64,000 nucleotides of DNA from Kitasatospora acidiphila (GCF_006636205.1 NZ_VIGB01000003.1:4206501-4270500), one strand, 5' to 3'; shown: positions 42,938-51,177, numbered from the stretch's first letter. Notes: generated from the sequence alone by a model not told the origin. Made by a program: numbers and translations.

Positions 42938-44404
42938 TTATCCTTTCCTGCCGTCTCGTGCGACCGCGGACTCCGCCAATCGCTGCAGCGACTGGCGGTC
43001 GACTTTCCCGGTTCTGTTGAGCGGGAATTCCGGAAGGACCACCACCCGGTTGGGCCGCTCGTGGTCGGCGAGGTGCTCGGCCACCGCGGCACGCCAGTGC
43101 GCCACCGGGCGCTCGGCCTGGTCGGCGACGAAGAAGACCAGCTGGGCCCGGCTCGGCACGCCGTCGGGGAAGACCGGGATCACCCGGACCGGCGCCCCGC
43201 AGGCGCTGGCCCGGTCGGCGATGCCGTCCGGGTAGAGGGTGTGCCCGAGGCGGTGCACCGCCGAGCGGCGGCCCAGCACGGTGAGGTTGCCGACCGCGTC
43301 GAACCGGCCGATGTCATCGGTGCGGTAGTCGGTGTGGTCCACCGGCAGCACCTCGCCGCCGGGGCCGAGCAGGCCGGTCATGTAGTCCGGGGTGCGGACC
43401 ACGATCTCGCCGACGGTGCCGGGCCCGACCGGCAGGCCGGCGTCGTCCACCACCCGCACCGAGAGGCCGTCCAGCGGGCGCCCGCAGCCGACCGGGTCCG
43501 GCAGCACGGCCAGCGCGATGTTCCCGGCCTCGCTGCTGCCGTAGCCGTCCAGCAGCGGCTGCCCGATCCGGTCGGCGAACCGCCGGCTCAGCTCCCGCCC
43601 GAGCGGCTCGCCCCCGACGCACCACATCCGCACCGTGCTCAGCCCGTCCTGGCCGGCCCGGCCGCTGTCCAGCATGTTGAGCAGCGTGTGGTAGGTGGCC
43701 GGCACCGCGTCCACCACGGTGACGCCGTGCGCGGCGATCGCGGCCAGCGCCGAGTCCACCCGCTGGCTGCTGGTCTGCAGCGCCAGCGAGCAGCCGGCGG
43801 TCTGCCAGAGCAGCAGCATCGACAGGCCGTACTGGTGGGTGAAGGGCAGCAGCGGCAGCAGCACGTCGTCGGGCCGGTAGCCCATCCGGGTGCGGGTCCG
43901 CTCGGTGTTGCCGCGGACCGAGGCGCCGGAGCGCACGATGCCCTTGGGGGTGCCGGTGCTGCCGGAGCTCCAGACGATCAGGCCGTCCGGGCGGGCGAAC
44001 CAGGGCGCGAACCGGGCCAGCCGATCGCCGGTCACCGCGCCGTCCGGGGCCTCGGCGGCCTCCTTCAGGGCCGTGGTGCACAGGTCGGCCAGGGTCAGCT
44101 GCGCCGCGGGCGTGGTGCCGGGCGGCAGCGGATCGTCGGTGAGCAGCCGCCCGGCTCCGGCGTCGGTGAGCAGTCGGGCCTGCTCGGCGGCCGGAGTGCG
44201 GCGGTCGACCAGGGCGATCGACACCCCGATTTCCATCAGTGCGAATAGCACCAGGACGAATTCGGCGGTATTGGCACCGGTGAGCACCACACGGTCGCCC
44301 GGTCCGATTCCGCGCAGTCGAAGTTCCCGTCCGACGGTCGTTATCGCGCCGTCCAGCGCGGCCGACGACAGGCGCCGTCCGTCAGTATTGATGAGCATCC
44401 CCAC
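42938..44404 (-). CDS. AMP-dependent acyl ligase (class I adenylate-forming enzyme)
   Basis: An approximately 488-aa adenylate-forming enzyme: IVWSSGSTGTPKGIV (A3-type loop), GYGSSEAGN (A5), TDDIGRF (A7) and NRTGKVDRQ with the C-terminal catalytic Lys. It has no attached carrier or condensation domain and lacks an obvious Asp235-type amino-acid anchor, so it probably activates a carboxylic acid. It is the first gene of the 32-kb leftward operon. The start is ambiguous between GTG 44404 and ATG 44398. A TATAGAT-like -10 sequence lies 62 bases upstream. Confidence 0.85.
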   Translation of the reverse strand: MGMLINTDGRRLSSAALDGAITTVGRELRLRGIGPGDRVVLTGANTAEFVLVLFALMEIGVSIALVDRRTPAAEQARLLTDAGAGRLLTDDPLPPGTTPAAQLTLADLCTTALKEAAEAPDGAVTGDRLARFAPWFARPDGLIVWSSGSTGTPKGIVRSGASVRGNTERTRTRMGYRPDDVLLPLLPFTHQYGLSMLLLWQTAGCSLALQTSSQRVDSALAAIAAHGVTVVDAVPATYHTLLNMLDSGRAGQDGLSTVRMWCVGGEPLGRELSRRFADRIGQPLLDGYGSSEAGNIALAVLPDPVGCGRPLDGLSVRVVDDAGLPVGPGTVGEIVVRTPDYMTGLLGPGGEVLPVDHTDYRTDDIGRFDAVGNLTVLGRRSAVHRLGHTLYPDGIADRASACGAPVRVIPVFPDGVPSRAQLVFFVADQAERPVAHWRAAVAEHLADHERPNRVVVLPEFPLNRTGKVDRQSLQRLAESAVARDGRKG

Positions 44405-44465
44405 AGGACCCCCGGGCCGACTGGATTTGTCTTCGCCAGCGAGGGTACGGAGCGGACTACACGTG

Positions 44466-44528
44466 ATCTATATCCGCGTGACGGACCCGGACCGCCGCAT
44501 TTACCCAGGACACATAGTTCGGATATAG
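44466..44528. promoter_or_regulatory. Divergent promoter region with CTATATCCG / CGGATATAG dyad
   Basis: CTATATCCG (44468-44476) and CGGATATAG (44520-44528) form a perfect 9-bp dyad in the 221-bp gap between the ligase operon and the oxygenase. Each arm contains a -10-like hexamer pointing to its own gene. Leftward it reads TATAGATC (44465-44472), a string also found before sbnA. Confidence 0.5.
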
Positions 44529-44625
44529 CAGCCTGCCCAGACTGCTGGTTCCAGCGGCCGCGACTGCCTCCCTCCGGTCGCCGGCCGCCGCCTGTCCCAC
44601 CGGAACCCATCGAACGGACGTGTTC

Positions 44626-45618
44626 ATGACCCAGATCGACACGGTGGCCGCACCGGCGGCGCTGGTACTGAGCGAGGCGGAGCGCCGGCAGACCGGCGAG
44701 CTGGCCGACCGGCTCGCCCGCACCGAGCCGGCCCGCACCGACGACCCGCGGTGGCTGGCCGCCGTCCGCGACGCCTCCGCCGAGCTGCCGGCCCGGCTGC
44801 TGGTCGAACTGCGCCGGTTCCGCCACGACGCCGGCCCCGACGCGGTGCTGCTGGTCCGCAACCTGCCGGTGGCTCCGGCCGACGGCGGCCGCGAACTGCC
44901 GCCCACCCCGACCCAACCGGGGTCGGTGGAGCGGGTCGCCGGCACCGCCGCCGCGGTGATCACCGCGGCGATGCTGCAGCTCGGCGAGGTGGTGGCGTTC
45001 CGCAACGAGAAGACCGGCGCGCTGGTGCAGAACGTGGTGCCGGTGCCGGGCCAGGAGGCGCTCCAGAGCAACGCCGGATCGGTGCTGCTCGAGATGCACA
45101 ACGAGAACGCCTTCCACCCCAACCGCCCGGACTACGTAGGCCTGTTCTGCGTCCGCGAGGACCCCACCGGGCAGGCCAGGCTGAGCACCGCCTCGGTGCG
45201 GCGGGCGCTGCCGCTGCTGTCCGGGCGCAGCCGCCGGGTGCTCGGCGAGGAGCGCTACCTCACCGAGGCGCCGCCCTCCTTCGAGGGCCGGGAGGGCATG
45301 GTGCCGGCCCATGCGGTGCTGCGCGGCGCCGCCGAGGACCCGGACATCCTGGTGGACTTCTCGGCCACCCACCCGCTGGACGACGAGGCCCGCGGGGCGA
45401 TGGCCGAACTGCGGGCGGCCCTGGTGCGGGTGACCTCGGCGCTGGCGCTGGGCGCGGGCGACCTGGCGGTGGTGGACAACCGGCTCGCGGTGCACGGCCG
45501 CACGCCGTTCACCCCGCGCTACGACGGCACCGACCGCTGGCTGCACCGGGTCTACGCCTCGCTGGACCACCGGCGGTCCCGGGCGGTCCGGGCCGGGGCC
45601 GGCGCGGTCCTCGACTGA
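44626..45618 (+). CDS. Fe(II)/2-oxoglutarate oxygenase, AsnO/VioC-like
   Basis: A 330-aa non-heme iron hydroxylase of the clavaminate synthase/TauD superfamily, closest in pattern to AsnO and VioC, which hydroxylate the beta carbon of free asparagine or arginine. The facial triad is His158 and Glu160 in MHNENAFHPNRPDYV plus His290 in VDNRLAVHGR, with Arg304 in GTDRWLHRVY as the probable 2-oxoglutarate anchor. ATG 44626 follows GGACG; GTG 44620 is possible. With an asparagine-specific module in NRPS2, beta-hydroxyasparagine is the simplest proposal; arginine or another residue remains possible. Confidence 0.85.
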   Translation: MTQIDTVAAPAALVLSEAERRQTGELADRLARTEPARTDDPRWLAAVRDASAELPARLLVELRRFRHDAGPDAVLLVRNLPVAPADGGRELPPTPTQPGSVERVAGTAAAVITAAMLQLGEVVAFRNEKTGALVQNVVPVPGQEALQSNAGSVLLEMHNENAFHPNRPDYVGLFCVREDPTGQARLSTASVRRALPLLSGRSRRVLGEERYLTEAPPSFEGREGMVPAHAVLRGAAEDPDILVDFSATHPLDDEARGAMAELRAALVRVTSALALGAGDLAVVDNRLAVHGRTPFTPRYDGTDRWLHRVYASLDHRRSRAVRAGAGAVLD

Positions 45619-45633
45619 GCCGGGCCCACGGCT

Positions 45634-45662
45634 GCGGCCGGACCCGCCCGGGGTCCGGCCGC
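45634..45662. terminator. Bidirectional hairpin between the oxygenase and sbnB
   Basis: Perfect 12-bp stem GCGGCCGGACCC (45634-45645) with GGGTCCGGCCGC (45651-45662), centred in the 64-bp gap between two convergent genes. No T tract. Confidence 0.7.
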
Positions 45663-45682
45663 CTCGCTGCTGCTCCAGTGCT

Positions 45683-46684
45683 TCAGCCCACCGCGCCGGG
45701 CAGGAAGTCCGCGACCCGCACGCCGAGTTGCTCGGCGCCGGCCCGGTCGCGCACCCACCGGGCGAGCGCCAGGTCGAGCACCCCGAGGCCGAACGGCGAG
45801 AACACCACCCGGCGTCCGGGCAGCCGCCGGAACGGGGACCCGGAACGCAGCAGCGTGCCGAGCTCGGCGTCCACGAACTCCCGCCCGCCGGTCTCCAGTT
45901 CGGCCAGGTGCAGCGAGGTCCGCTCGCGGCAGACGTGATCGGTGTCGTCCACCACGTTCTGCGCCTCCAGGACCGCCTGCACGGTCAGGTCGCGCAGCGA
46001 GACGTGCAGCACGGTGGCGTCCGGCCGGCAGGCCGTCAGGTCCATGTGCGGGGCGCCGGCGGTGGTGGCCAGGGCGACCAGCGAGTGCGTCCGCAGCGCG
46101 GCGGCGGCGCTGTCGGCGACCGTCACGGTCAGCCCTTGCAGGGCCGCTTCGGCGCGCCGGGCGAAGTCCTTGGCCCGCCCGGCGTCCAGGTCGTAGACGG
46201 TGGCGGTGCGCACCGAGGGCAGCCGGGCGGCGGTGAACCGCAGCACCTCCAGGTTGATCGGACCGAGCCCGATCATGGCGATCCCGTCGGGCTCGGGGTC
46301 GGCGGTCAGCAGGCCGGCCGCCAGCGCGGCCGAGGCGGCGGTGCGCTTGGCGGAGATCAGCGAGGCCTCGATGAAGGCCTCCGGACGGCCGTCCACCGTC
46401 GAGTTGAGCACCAGGGCGGCGCTGGCCCGCTCGATGCCGCGGGCCAGGTTGCCGGGGAAGCTGGCGATCCACTTCATCCCGGCCACCGGCTCGGCGCCGC
46501 CGAGGTACGCGGGCAGGCCGATGATCCGGTCGGTGGGCTGGTCTGGGAAGCGCAGGAACACCGAGTGCGGCAGCGCGCTGCGGCCCTCGTCGTGCAGCCG
46601 GTACGCCTCGGCGACCAACTCCAGGATGTCCTGCTCGCGCCCCTGGAGCAGGGCGCGCACCTCGTTGTGGCCGACTATCAGCAC
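45683..46684 (-). CDS. sbnB: SbnB-like dehydrogenase of diaminopropionate synthesis
   Basis: A 333-aa ornithine cyclodeaminase-fold NAD enzyme. In staphyloferrin B synthesis SbnB oxidatively cleaves N-(2-amino-2-carboxyethyl)-glutamate to L-2,3-diaminopropionate and 2-oxoglutarate. Family landmarks are DRIIGLPAYLGG, GMKWI, ERASA, EASLISAKRTAAS, the nucleotide site MIGLGPIN and the C-terminal FSPFGLGVLDLALARW. GTG 46684 overlaps the sbnA stop by seven bases. The pairing with sbnA makes this assignment firmer than either gene alone. Confidence 0.88.
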   Translation of the reverse strand: MLIVGHNEVRALLQGREQDILELVAEAYRLHDEGRSALPHSVFLRFPDQPTDRIIGLPAYLGGAEPVAGMKWIASFPGNLARGIERASAALVLNSTVDGRPEAFIEASLISAKRTAASAALAAGLLTADPEPDGIAMIGLGPINLEVLRFTAARLPSVRTATVYDLDAGRAKDFARRAEAALQGLTVTVADSAAAALRTHSLVALATTAGAPHMDLTACRPDATVLHVSLRDLTVQAVLEAQNVVDDTDHVCRERTSLHLAELETGGREFVDAELGTLLRSGSPFRRLPGRRVVFSPFGLGVLDLALARWVRDRAGAEQLGVRVADFLPGAVG

Positions 46685-47706
46685 TGAGCGCTCACTTTCC
46701 GGTCCGGTTCGGGGGTCGGACTCGGCCCCTTCCACAGGTGGGCGACCTCACCGAAGTGGTCGCGGACCCAGTCGTCGTCGTAGATGGTGTCCAGGTAGCG
46801 GTCGCCGCCGTCGGGCAGGATCAGCACGCAGGTGGCGCCGGCCGGCAGCTCGCCGGCGATCCGCTCCAGCGCGGCGACCACCGCGCCGGAGGAGCCGCCG
46901 GCCAGCACCGCCTCGCGCTGCGCCAGCAGCCGGCAGCCCACCACGCAGTCCAGGTCGCTCACGTGCAGCACCCGGTCGGCGTCCGCGGCGTTCAGCAACT
47001 GCGGTACCACCGAGGTGCCGTGACCGGGGATCAGGCGCCGGCAGGCGACCGGCGAGCCGAACAGGGCGCTGCCGATCGCGTCCACCGCGACCAGGGTGGT
47101 GGGCAGTTCGCGGCGCCGGATGTACTCGGCGCAGCCGCCCAGGGTGCCGCTGGTGCCGGCGGCCACCAGCAGGTAGTCGATCCGGCCGTCCAGCTCCCGG
47201 TCGATCTCCGCCATGGTGGTGAGGTGGGCCCGCGGGTTGAGCGGGTTGGCGTACTGGTCGGGGCAGTAGGAGTCCGGGGTCTCGGCGAGCAGCCGGGCCA
47301 CCAGGTCCAGCCGGGCGGGCAGCAGCTCCCCGGTGGCCGGGTCGGGCTCGGTGACCACCCGCACGTCGGCTCCGTAGGCCCGCAGGATCGCCAGGTTCTG
47401 CGGGGTGGTGCGGGCGTCGACGACGCAGATGAAGCGCAGCCCGAAGTAGCCGCAGATCTGGGCCAGTCCGATGGCCAGGTTCCCGGAACTGGACTCGATC
47501 ACCGTGGACCGGCCCGGCACCAGCCGACCGTCCTGGATGCGCTCCAGCAGCATGCTGAGTGCCGAACGGTCCTTGATGCTGCCGCCCGGGTTGAACCGCT
47601 CCACCTTGGCGAACACTCGGACGGGAAAGCCGGGTACCAGCCGCTCCAGCTCGATGAGCGGGGTGCCGCCCACCGTCGAGAGGATGCCTTTCAGCCCTGC
47701 CGACAC
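46678..47706 (-). CDS. sbnA: SbnA-like PLP synthase of diaminopropionate synthesis
   Basis: A 342-aa cysteine-synthase-fold PLP enzyme. SbnA joins O-phosphoserine and glutamate to give the substrate of SbnB. The PLP lysine is Lys45 in NPGGSIKDRSA; the phosphate-binding loop GTSGTLGG and substrate loop ESSSGNLA are present. GTG 47706 is preceded by GGGAG. It is the first gene of a two-gene leftward unit with its own promoter region (47790-47837). The diaminopropionate would be a building block for one of the unassigned modules, most plausibly module 1. Confidence 0.88.
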   Translation of the reverse strand: MSAGLKGILSTVGGTPLIELERLVPGFPVRVFAKVERFNPGGSIKDRSALSMLLERIQDGRLVPGRSTVIESSSGNLAIGLAQICGYFGLRFICVVDARTTPQNLAILRAYGADVRVVTEPDPATGELLPARLDLVARLLAETPDSYCPDQYANPLNPRAHLTTMAEIDRELDGRIDYLLVAAGTSGTLGGCAEYIRRRELPTTLVAVDAIGSALFGSPVACRRLIPGHGTSVVPQLLNAADADRVLHVSDLDCVVGCRLLAQREAVLAGGSSGAVVAALERIAGELPAGATCVLILPDGGDRYLDTIYDDDWVRDHFGEVAHLWKGPSPTPEPDRKVSAQC

Positions 47707-47789
47707 GGCTCTCCCTTCGCCGTCGGAGGGCGTGGCCCCCGACCACCGGTCTCATTCCGCAGGGAGTGTCCCGGGCCCGGCTATCGGCG

Positions 47790-47837
47790 ATCTATACCTG
47801 CCGACCGCGTCCACCGGGCCGTGTAGAGACCGTGTAG
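47790..47837 (-). promoter_or_regulatory. Candidate SARP-type promoter of sbnA-sbnB
   Basis: On the minus strand CTACACGG occurs twice with an 11-bp period (plus-strand 47830-47837 and 47819-47826). Then come 22 bases and TATAGAT (47790-47796), 84 bases before the sbnA start. Short direct repeats with an 11-bp period upstream of a -10 are the known style of SARP binding sites. Confidence 0.45.
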
Positions 47838-47868
47838 GCGAGCCGGCTGTACTGGCCGGCGACGGCGA

Positions 47869-48438
47869 CTAGCCGTCGATCCGCGAGCCCTGGACCGCCC
47901 CGGCCGGCGCCTTCTTGGGCCACAGCAGATAGGTGAGGGCGATCACGCCGTGGATGCCGACCGTGCGGAGCGCGACCAGCTGCCACAGCCGCAGCGGGCC
48001 CGCGGCCGGGGTGCCGCTGCCCACGTAGAAGACCGCCAGTTGCAGCAGCCCGCAGGCCACCGCCCCGGCGAGCAGCGAGCGCAGCCACAGCTTGCCCTCG
48101 TGCTTGGCCCGCGGCATCCCGTACTTGGGCGGCTTCGGCGGCTTGGGCGCACCGGCCAGCCGGTGCGCGGCGTGCCCGTCCAACCAGCGGATGGTGTAGT
48201 GCCCGTAGGCCACCGTGAAGCCGATGTAGAGCGCGGCCAGTCCGTGCTCCCAGCTGGGTTTGGCCCCATTGCGCAGGTCCACCGCGGTCGCGATCAGCAG
48301 CACGACCTCCAGCAGCGGCTCGCAGAGCAGCACCGCGACGCTGGTGCGGCGCAGCTTCAGCAGGTAGCGCACGGCCAGTCCGGCGGCCAGCAGCACCCAG
48401 AAGCTGACCTCGCAGATGATGATGAGGGTGACGATCAC
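47869..48438 (-). CDS. Hypothetical multi-span membrane protein (189 aa)
   Basis: Not recognised. GTG 48438 follows AAGGAG with a 6-base spacer. There are about five hydrophobic segments: one at the N-terminus (IVTLIIICEVSFWVLLAAGL), one or two around residues 37-80, and two after residue 120. A polar, proline- and lysine-rich loop (APKPPKPPKYG) separates the halves. It lies head to head with the sensor kinase gene, so it might be linked to signal sensing, immunity or export, but nothing in the sequence proves this. Confidence 0.7.
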   Translation of the reverse strand: MIVTLIIICEVSFWVLLAAGLAVRYLLKLRRTSVAVLLCEPLLEVVLLIATAVDLRNGAKPSWEHGLAALYIGFTVAYGHYTIRWLDGHAAHRLAGAPKPPKPPKYGMPRAKHEGKLWLRSLLAGAVACGLLQLAVFYVGSGTPAAGPLRLWQLVALRTVGIHGVIALTYLLWPKKAPAGAVQGSRIDG

Positions 48439-48594
48439 GTCGTGCTCCTTCTTCCGCTCGCCCTGCCATCGTGGCATCCGCGCAGGTGCGGGGCGTCGTC
48501 GTCGGAGAGGACCCGGGGGTGCATCTTTCGATGTACGCGGCGGTGCCGGGAGATGGGCAGGGCCGCGCCGAACACCCCGTGGTGGAATGGTGGC

Positions 48595-49797
48595 ATGGTA
48601 CCGGCTGCTCCCCGACCGCACCGTGATGATCTGTCAATCGCCTTTCTGGGCCTGGCCGGTGGGCTGGTGCTCTGGTCCGCGGGACTGCAGACGCAGCTCG
48701 GGCGCCCGCTGCACGGGGCCTGGGCGCTGCTGCCGCTGACCGTGACCGCGGGCCTGGAGGTGCTGCGCCGGGCCCGGCCGGTGCTGGCGCTGTCGCTGGG
48801 CACCCTGGCGCTGGCCGGCGACCAGCTGACCAGCGGCAGCCTGGCCACCGTGCTGATGTTCACCGACCTGGTGTACGCGGCGGTGCTCTACGCCGGCCCG
48901 GCGGCGGCCCAGCGGATCCCGGTCGGCGCGGGCCTGCTCACCGCGACCGCCACGATGGGCTTCCTCGCCTGGTACCGCCGCCCGGAGGCGATCTTCATCG
49001 GGGTGGTGATCGGGCTGGTCACCCTCGGCCCGGCGACCACCGGGGCGCTGGTCCGCAACCACCGGGAGGCCGCCGAGGCGGCCCGGCGGCACGCCGCGCA
49101 GAGCATCAGGCTGGCCGAGATGGACCGCGCCCAGGCCGTCACCGCCGAGCGCACCCGGATGGCCCGCGAGCTGCACGACATGGTCGCCAACCGGCTCACC
49201 GCGATCGCCATCCACTCCACCGCGGCGCTCTCGCTGGACGACCGGGCCGGCGAGAGCGCCACCGAGTCGCTCACGGTGATCCGGGAGAACAGCGTCGAGG
49301 GCCTGGCCGAGATGCGGCGGCTGATCGGGCTGCTCCGGGACGGCAGCGGCGAGGCCGAGCCGGCCGCGGTGCCCACCCTGGACAGCCTGGGCGCGCTGGT
49401 CGAGGGTGCCAGGGCGAACGGCCTGGACGCCGTGCTGGAGGACGCCCGCCCGCCGGAGGCGGAGGTGCCCGCGCCGGTGGAGCTCGCCGCCTACCGGATC
49501 ACCCAGGAGTCGCTGACCAATGCGCTCAAGCACGCCGGCCAGGGCCGGGTCACGGTCCGGCTCACCCTGCGGGACGGGGCGCTCACGGTGCGGGTGACCA
49601 GCCCGTTCGCCGATGTGCCGCCCCGGGCCCCCGGCTCGGGCGCCGGCCTGATCGGCATGGAGGAGCGCGCCGCCCTGCTGCGCGGCACCTTCCGGGCCGG
49701 CCCGCTGGTCACCCCGACCGGCAGGTGCTGGCAGGTGCTGGCCACGCTGCCGACCGTGCGCCCCCGGTCGGCCCACCCCGAGGAGGGAGCAGCATGA
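48595..49797 (+). CDS. Sensor histidine kinase, NarL/DesK type
   Basis: A 400-aa membrane histidine kinase. The N-terminal 150 residues contain four to five hydrophobic helices with little extracytoplasmic sequence. The dimerisation domain carries phospho-acceptor His194 in ARELHDMVANRL (HisKA_3 type), and the ATPase domain has RITQESLTNALKHA and GAGLIGMEERAALL. I chose ATG 48595, where the hydrophobic region begins shortly after. The stop overlaps the regulator start (ATGA), so kinase and regulator are made together. Confidence 0.9.
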   Translation: MVPAAPRPHRDDLSIAFLGLAGGLVLWSAGLQTQLGRPLHGAWALLPLTVTAGLEVLRRARPVLALSLGTLALAGDQLTSGSLATVLMFTDLVYAAVLYAGPAAAQRIPVGAGLLTATATMGFLAWYRRPEAIFIGVVIGLVTLGPATTGALVRNHREAAEAARRHAAQSIRLAEMDRAQAVTAERTRMARELHDMVANRLTAIAIHSTAALSLDDRAGESATESLTVIRENSVEGLAEMRRLIGLLRDGSGEAEPAAVPTLDSLGALVEGARANGLDAVLEDARPPEAEVPAPVELAAYRITQESLTNALKHAGQGRVTVRLTLRDGALTVRVTSPFADVPPRAPGSGAGLIGMEERAALLRGTFRAGPLVTPTGRCWQVLATLPTVRPRSAHPEEGAA

Positions 49798-50444
49798 CCA
49801 TCCGCGTCGTCGTCGCCGAGGACCAGTCGGCGGTCCGCGCCGGCCTGGTCCTGATCCTGCGCACCGCGCCCGACATCGAGGTGGTCGGCGAGGCCGCCGA
49901 CGGCGAGCAGGCGGTGGCGCTGGCCCGCACGCTCCGTCCCGACCTGGTCCTGATGGACATCCGGATGCCGCGGCTGGACGGGGTGTCGGCCACCCGCGCG
50001 GTGGTCGGCGAGGGGCTCGCCCGGGTGCTGGTGCTGACCACCTTCGACCTGGACGAGTACGTCTACGGCGCGCTGCGGGCCGGTGCCTCGGGCTTCCTGC
50101 TGAAGAACATCGACGCGGACGGCCTGGTCGGCGCGGTCCGCGCGGTCGCGGCCGGCGACAGCCTGATCGCGCCCAACCTGGCCTGGCGGCTGATCGCGGA
50201 GTTCGCCAACACCCGTGGCGCCAAGGGGGACCGGCTGGCCGCCCCGACCGCGCTGGAGTCGCTCACGCCGCGCGAGCGGGAGGTGCTCTCCTGCCTCGGC
50301 GAGGGTCTGTCGAACGCCGAGATCTCGGCTCGGCTGCGGCTGGCGGAGACCACCGTGAAGACCCACGTCAGCCGCCTGCTCGGCAAGCTCGATCTCCGCA
50401 GCCGGGCCCAGGCCGCCGTTCTGGTACGCGAGTTGGAGGGATGA
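49794..50444 (+). CDS. Response regulator, NarL/LuxR type
   Basis: A 216-aa regulator: receiver domain with phospho-acceptor Asp55 (LVLMDIRMPR) and acidic pocket AED near residue 10, and a LuxR-type helix-turn-helix at about 150-210 (LTPREREVLSCLGEGLSNAEI). Partner of the preceding kinase. Its stop overlaps the fabG start, an unusual fusion of signalling and fatty-acid genes in one coupled unit. Confidence 0.93.
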   Translation: MTIRVVVAEDQSAVRAGLVLILRTAPDIEVVGEAADGEQAVALARTLRPDLVLMDIRMPRLDGVSATRAVVGEGLARVLVLTTFDLDEYVYGALRAGASGFLLKNIDADGLVGAVRAVAAGDSLIAPNLAWRLIAEFANTRGAKGDRLAAPTALESLTPREREVLSCLGEGLSNAEISARLRLAETTVKTHVSRLLGKLDLRSRAQAAVLVRELEG

Positions 50445-51166
50445 CAGTGCACCGCTCGGTCTTCGTCACCGGGGGCAACCGGGGCATCGGGCTGGCCACC
50501 GCGCGGGCCTTCGCCGAGCTCGGCGACCGGGTCGCGATCACCTACCGCTCGGGGGAGCCGCCGGCCGGCTTCACCGCCGCGGGCGGCCTGGCGGTCCGCT
50601 GCGACGTCACCGACCCGGAGCAGCTGGAGCAGGCCTACCAGCTGATCGAGGAGCGGCACGGACCGGTGGAGGTGCTGGTGGCCAACGCCGGGATCACCCG
50701 GGACGCCCTGCTGCTGCGGATGTCCGACGAAGAGCTGGCCGCGGTGCTGGACGCCAATCTGACCGGCGTCTTCCGCACCGTGCGGCGGGCCCTGCGCCCC
50801 ATGGTGCGGGCCCGGCAGGGCCGGATCGTGCTGGTCTCCTCGGTGGTGGCGCTGCACGGCGCGGCCGGGCAGACCAACTACGCCGCCAGCAAGGCCGCCC
50901 TGGTCGGACTGGCCCGCTCGCTGGTCCGCGAGCTGGGTCCGCGCGGGATCACCTGCAACGTGGTCGCGCCGGGGCTGGTCGACACCGACATGACCGGGGC
51001 GCTGCCGGACGCCCAGCGGGCCGCGATGATCGACGGGATCCCGCTGGGCCGCTCGGCCCGGCCCGAGGAGATAGCCGGCGTGATCCGGTTCCTCGCCTCC
51101 GCCCGGGCCGGCTACCTCACCGGCGCCGTCATCCCGGTGGACGGGGGCTCCGGGCTCGGCTTCTGA
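50441..51166 (+). CDS. fabG: 3-oxoacyl-ACP reductase (FabG type)
   Basis: A 241-aa short-chain dehydrogenase. Cofactor site TGGNRGIG (10-17), NAG motif (82-84), catalytic Ser134, Tyr147 and Lys151 (YAASK), and ending IPVDGGSGLGF. FabG reduces 3-ketoacyl carriers made by a ketosynthase. ATG 50441 overlaps the response regulator stop, tying it to the cluster's signalling operon. Together with the FabF- and FabI-type genes it could make a dedicated acyl chain; another ketone could be its real substrate. Confidence 0.9.
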   Translation: MTVHRSVFVTGGNRGIGLATARAFAELGDRVAITYRSGEPPAGFTAAGGLAVRCDVTDPEQLEQAYQLIEERHGPVEVLVANAGITRDALLLRMSDEELAAVLDANLTGVFRTVRRALRPMVRARQGRIVLVSSVVALHGAAGQTNYAASKAALVGLARSLVRELGPRGITCNVVAPGLVDTDMTGALPDAQRAAMIDGIPLGRSARPEEIAGVIRFLASARAGYLTGAVIPVDGGSGLGF

Positions 51167-51177
51167 CGCAGCGTCAG
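51163..51177. promoter_or_regulatory. Palindrome CTGAC-N5-GTCAG, site 3
   Basis: CTGACGCAGCGTCAG overlaps the stop codons of the convergent fabG and tetR genes. It has the same arms and spacing as the sites at 2764 and 5317; the 7-bp arms could also form a small hairpin. Confidence 0.45.
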
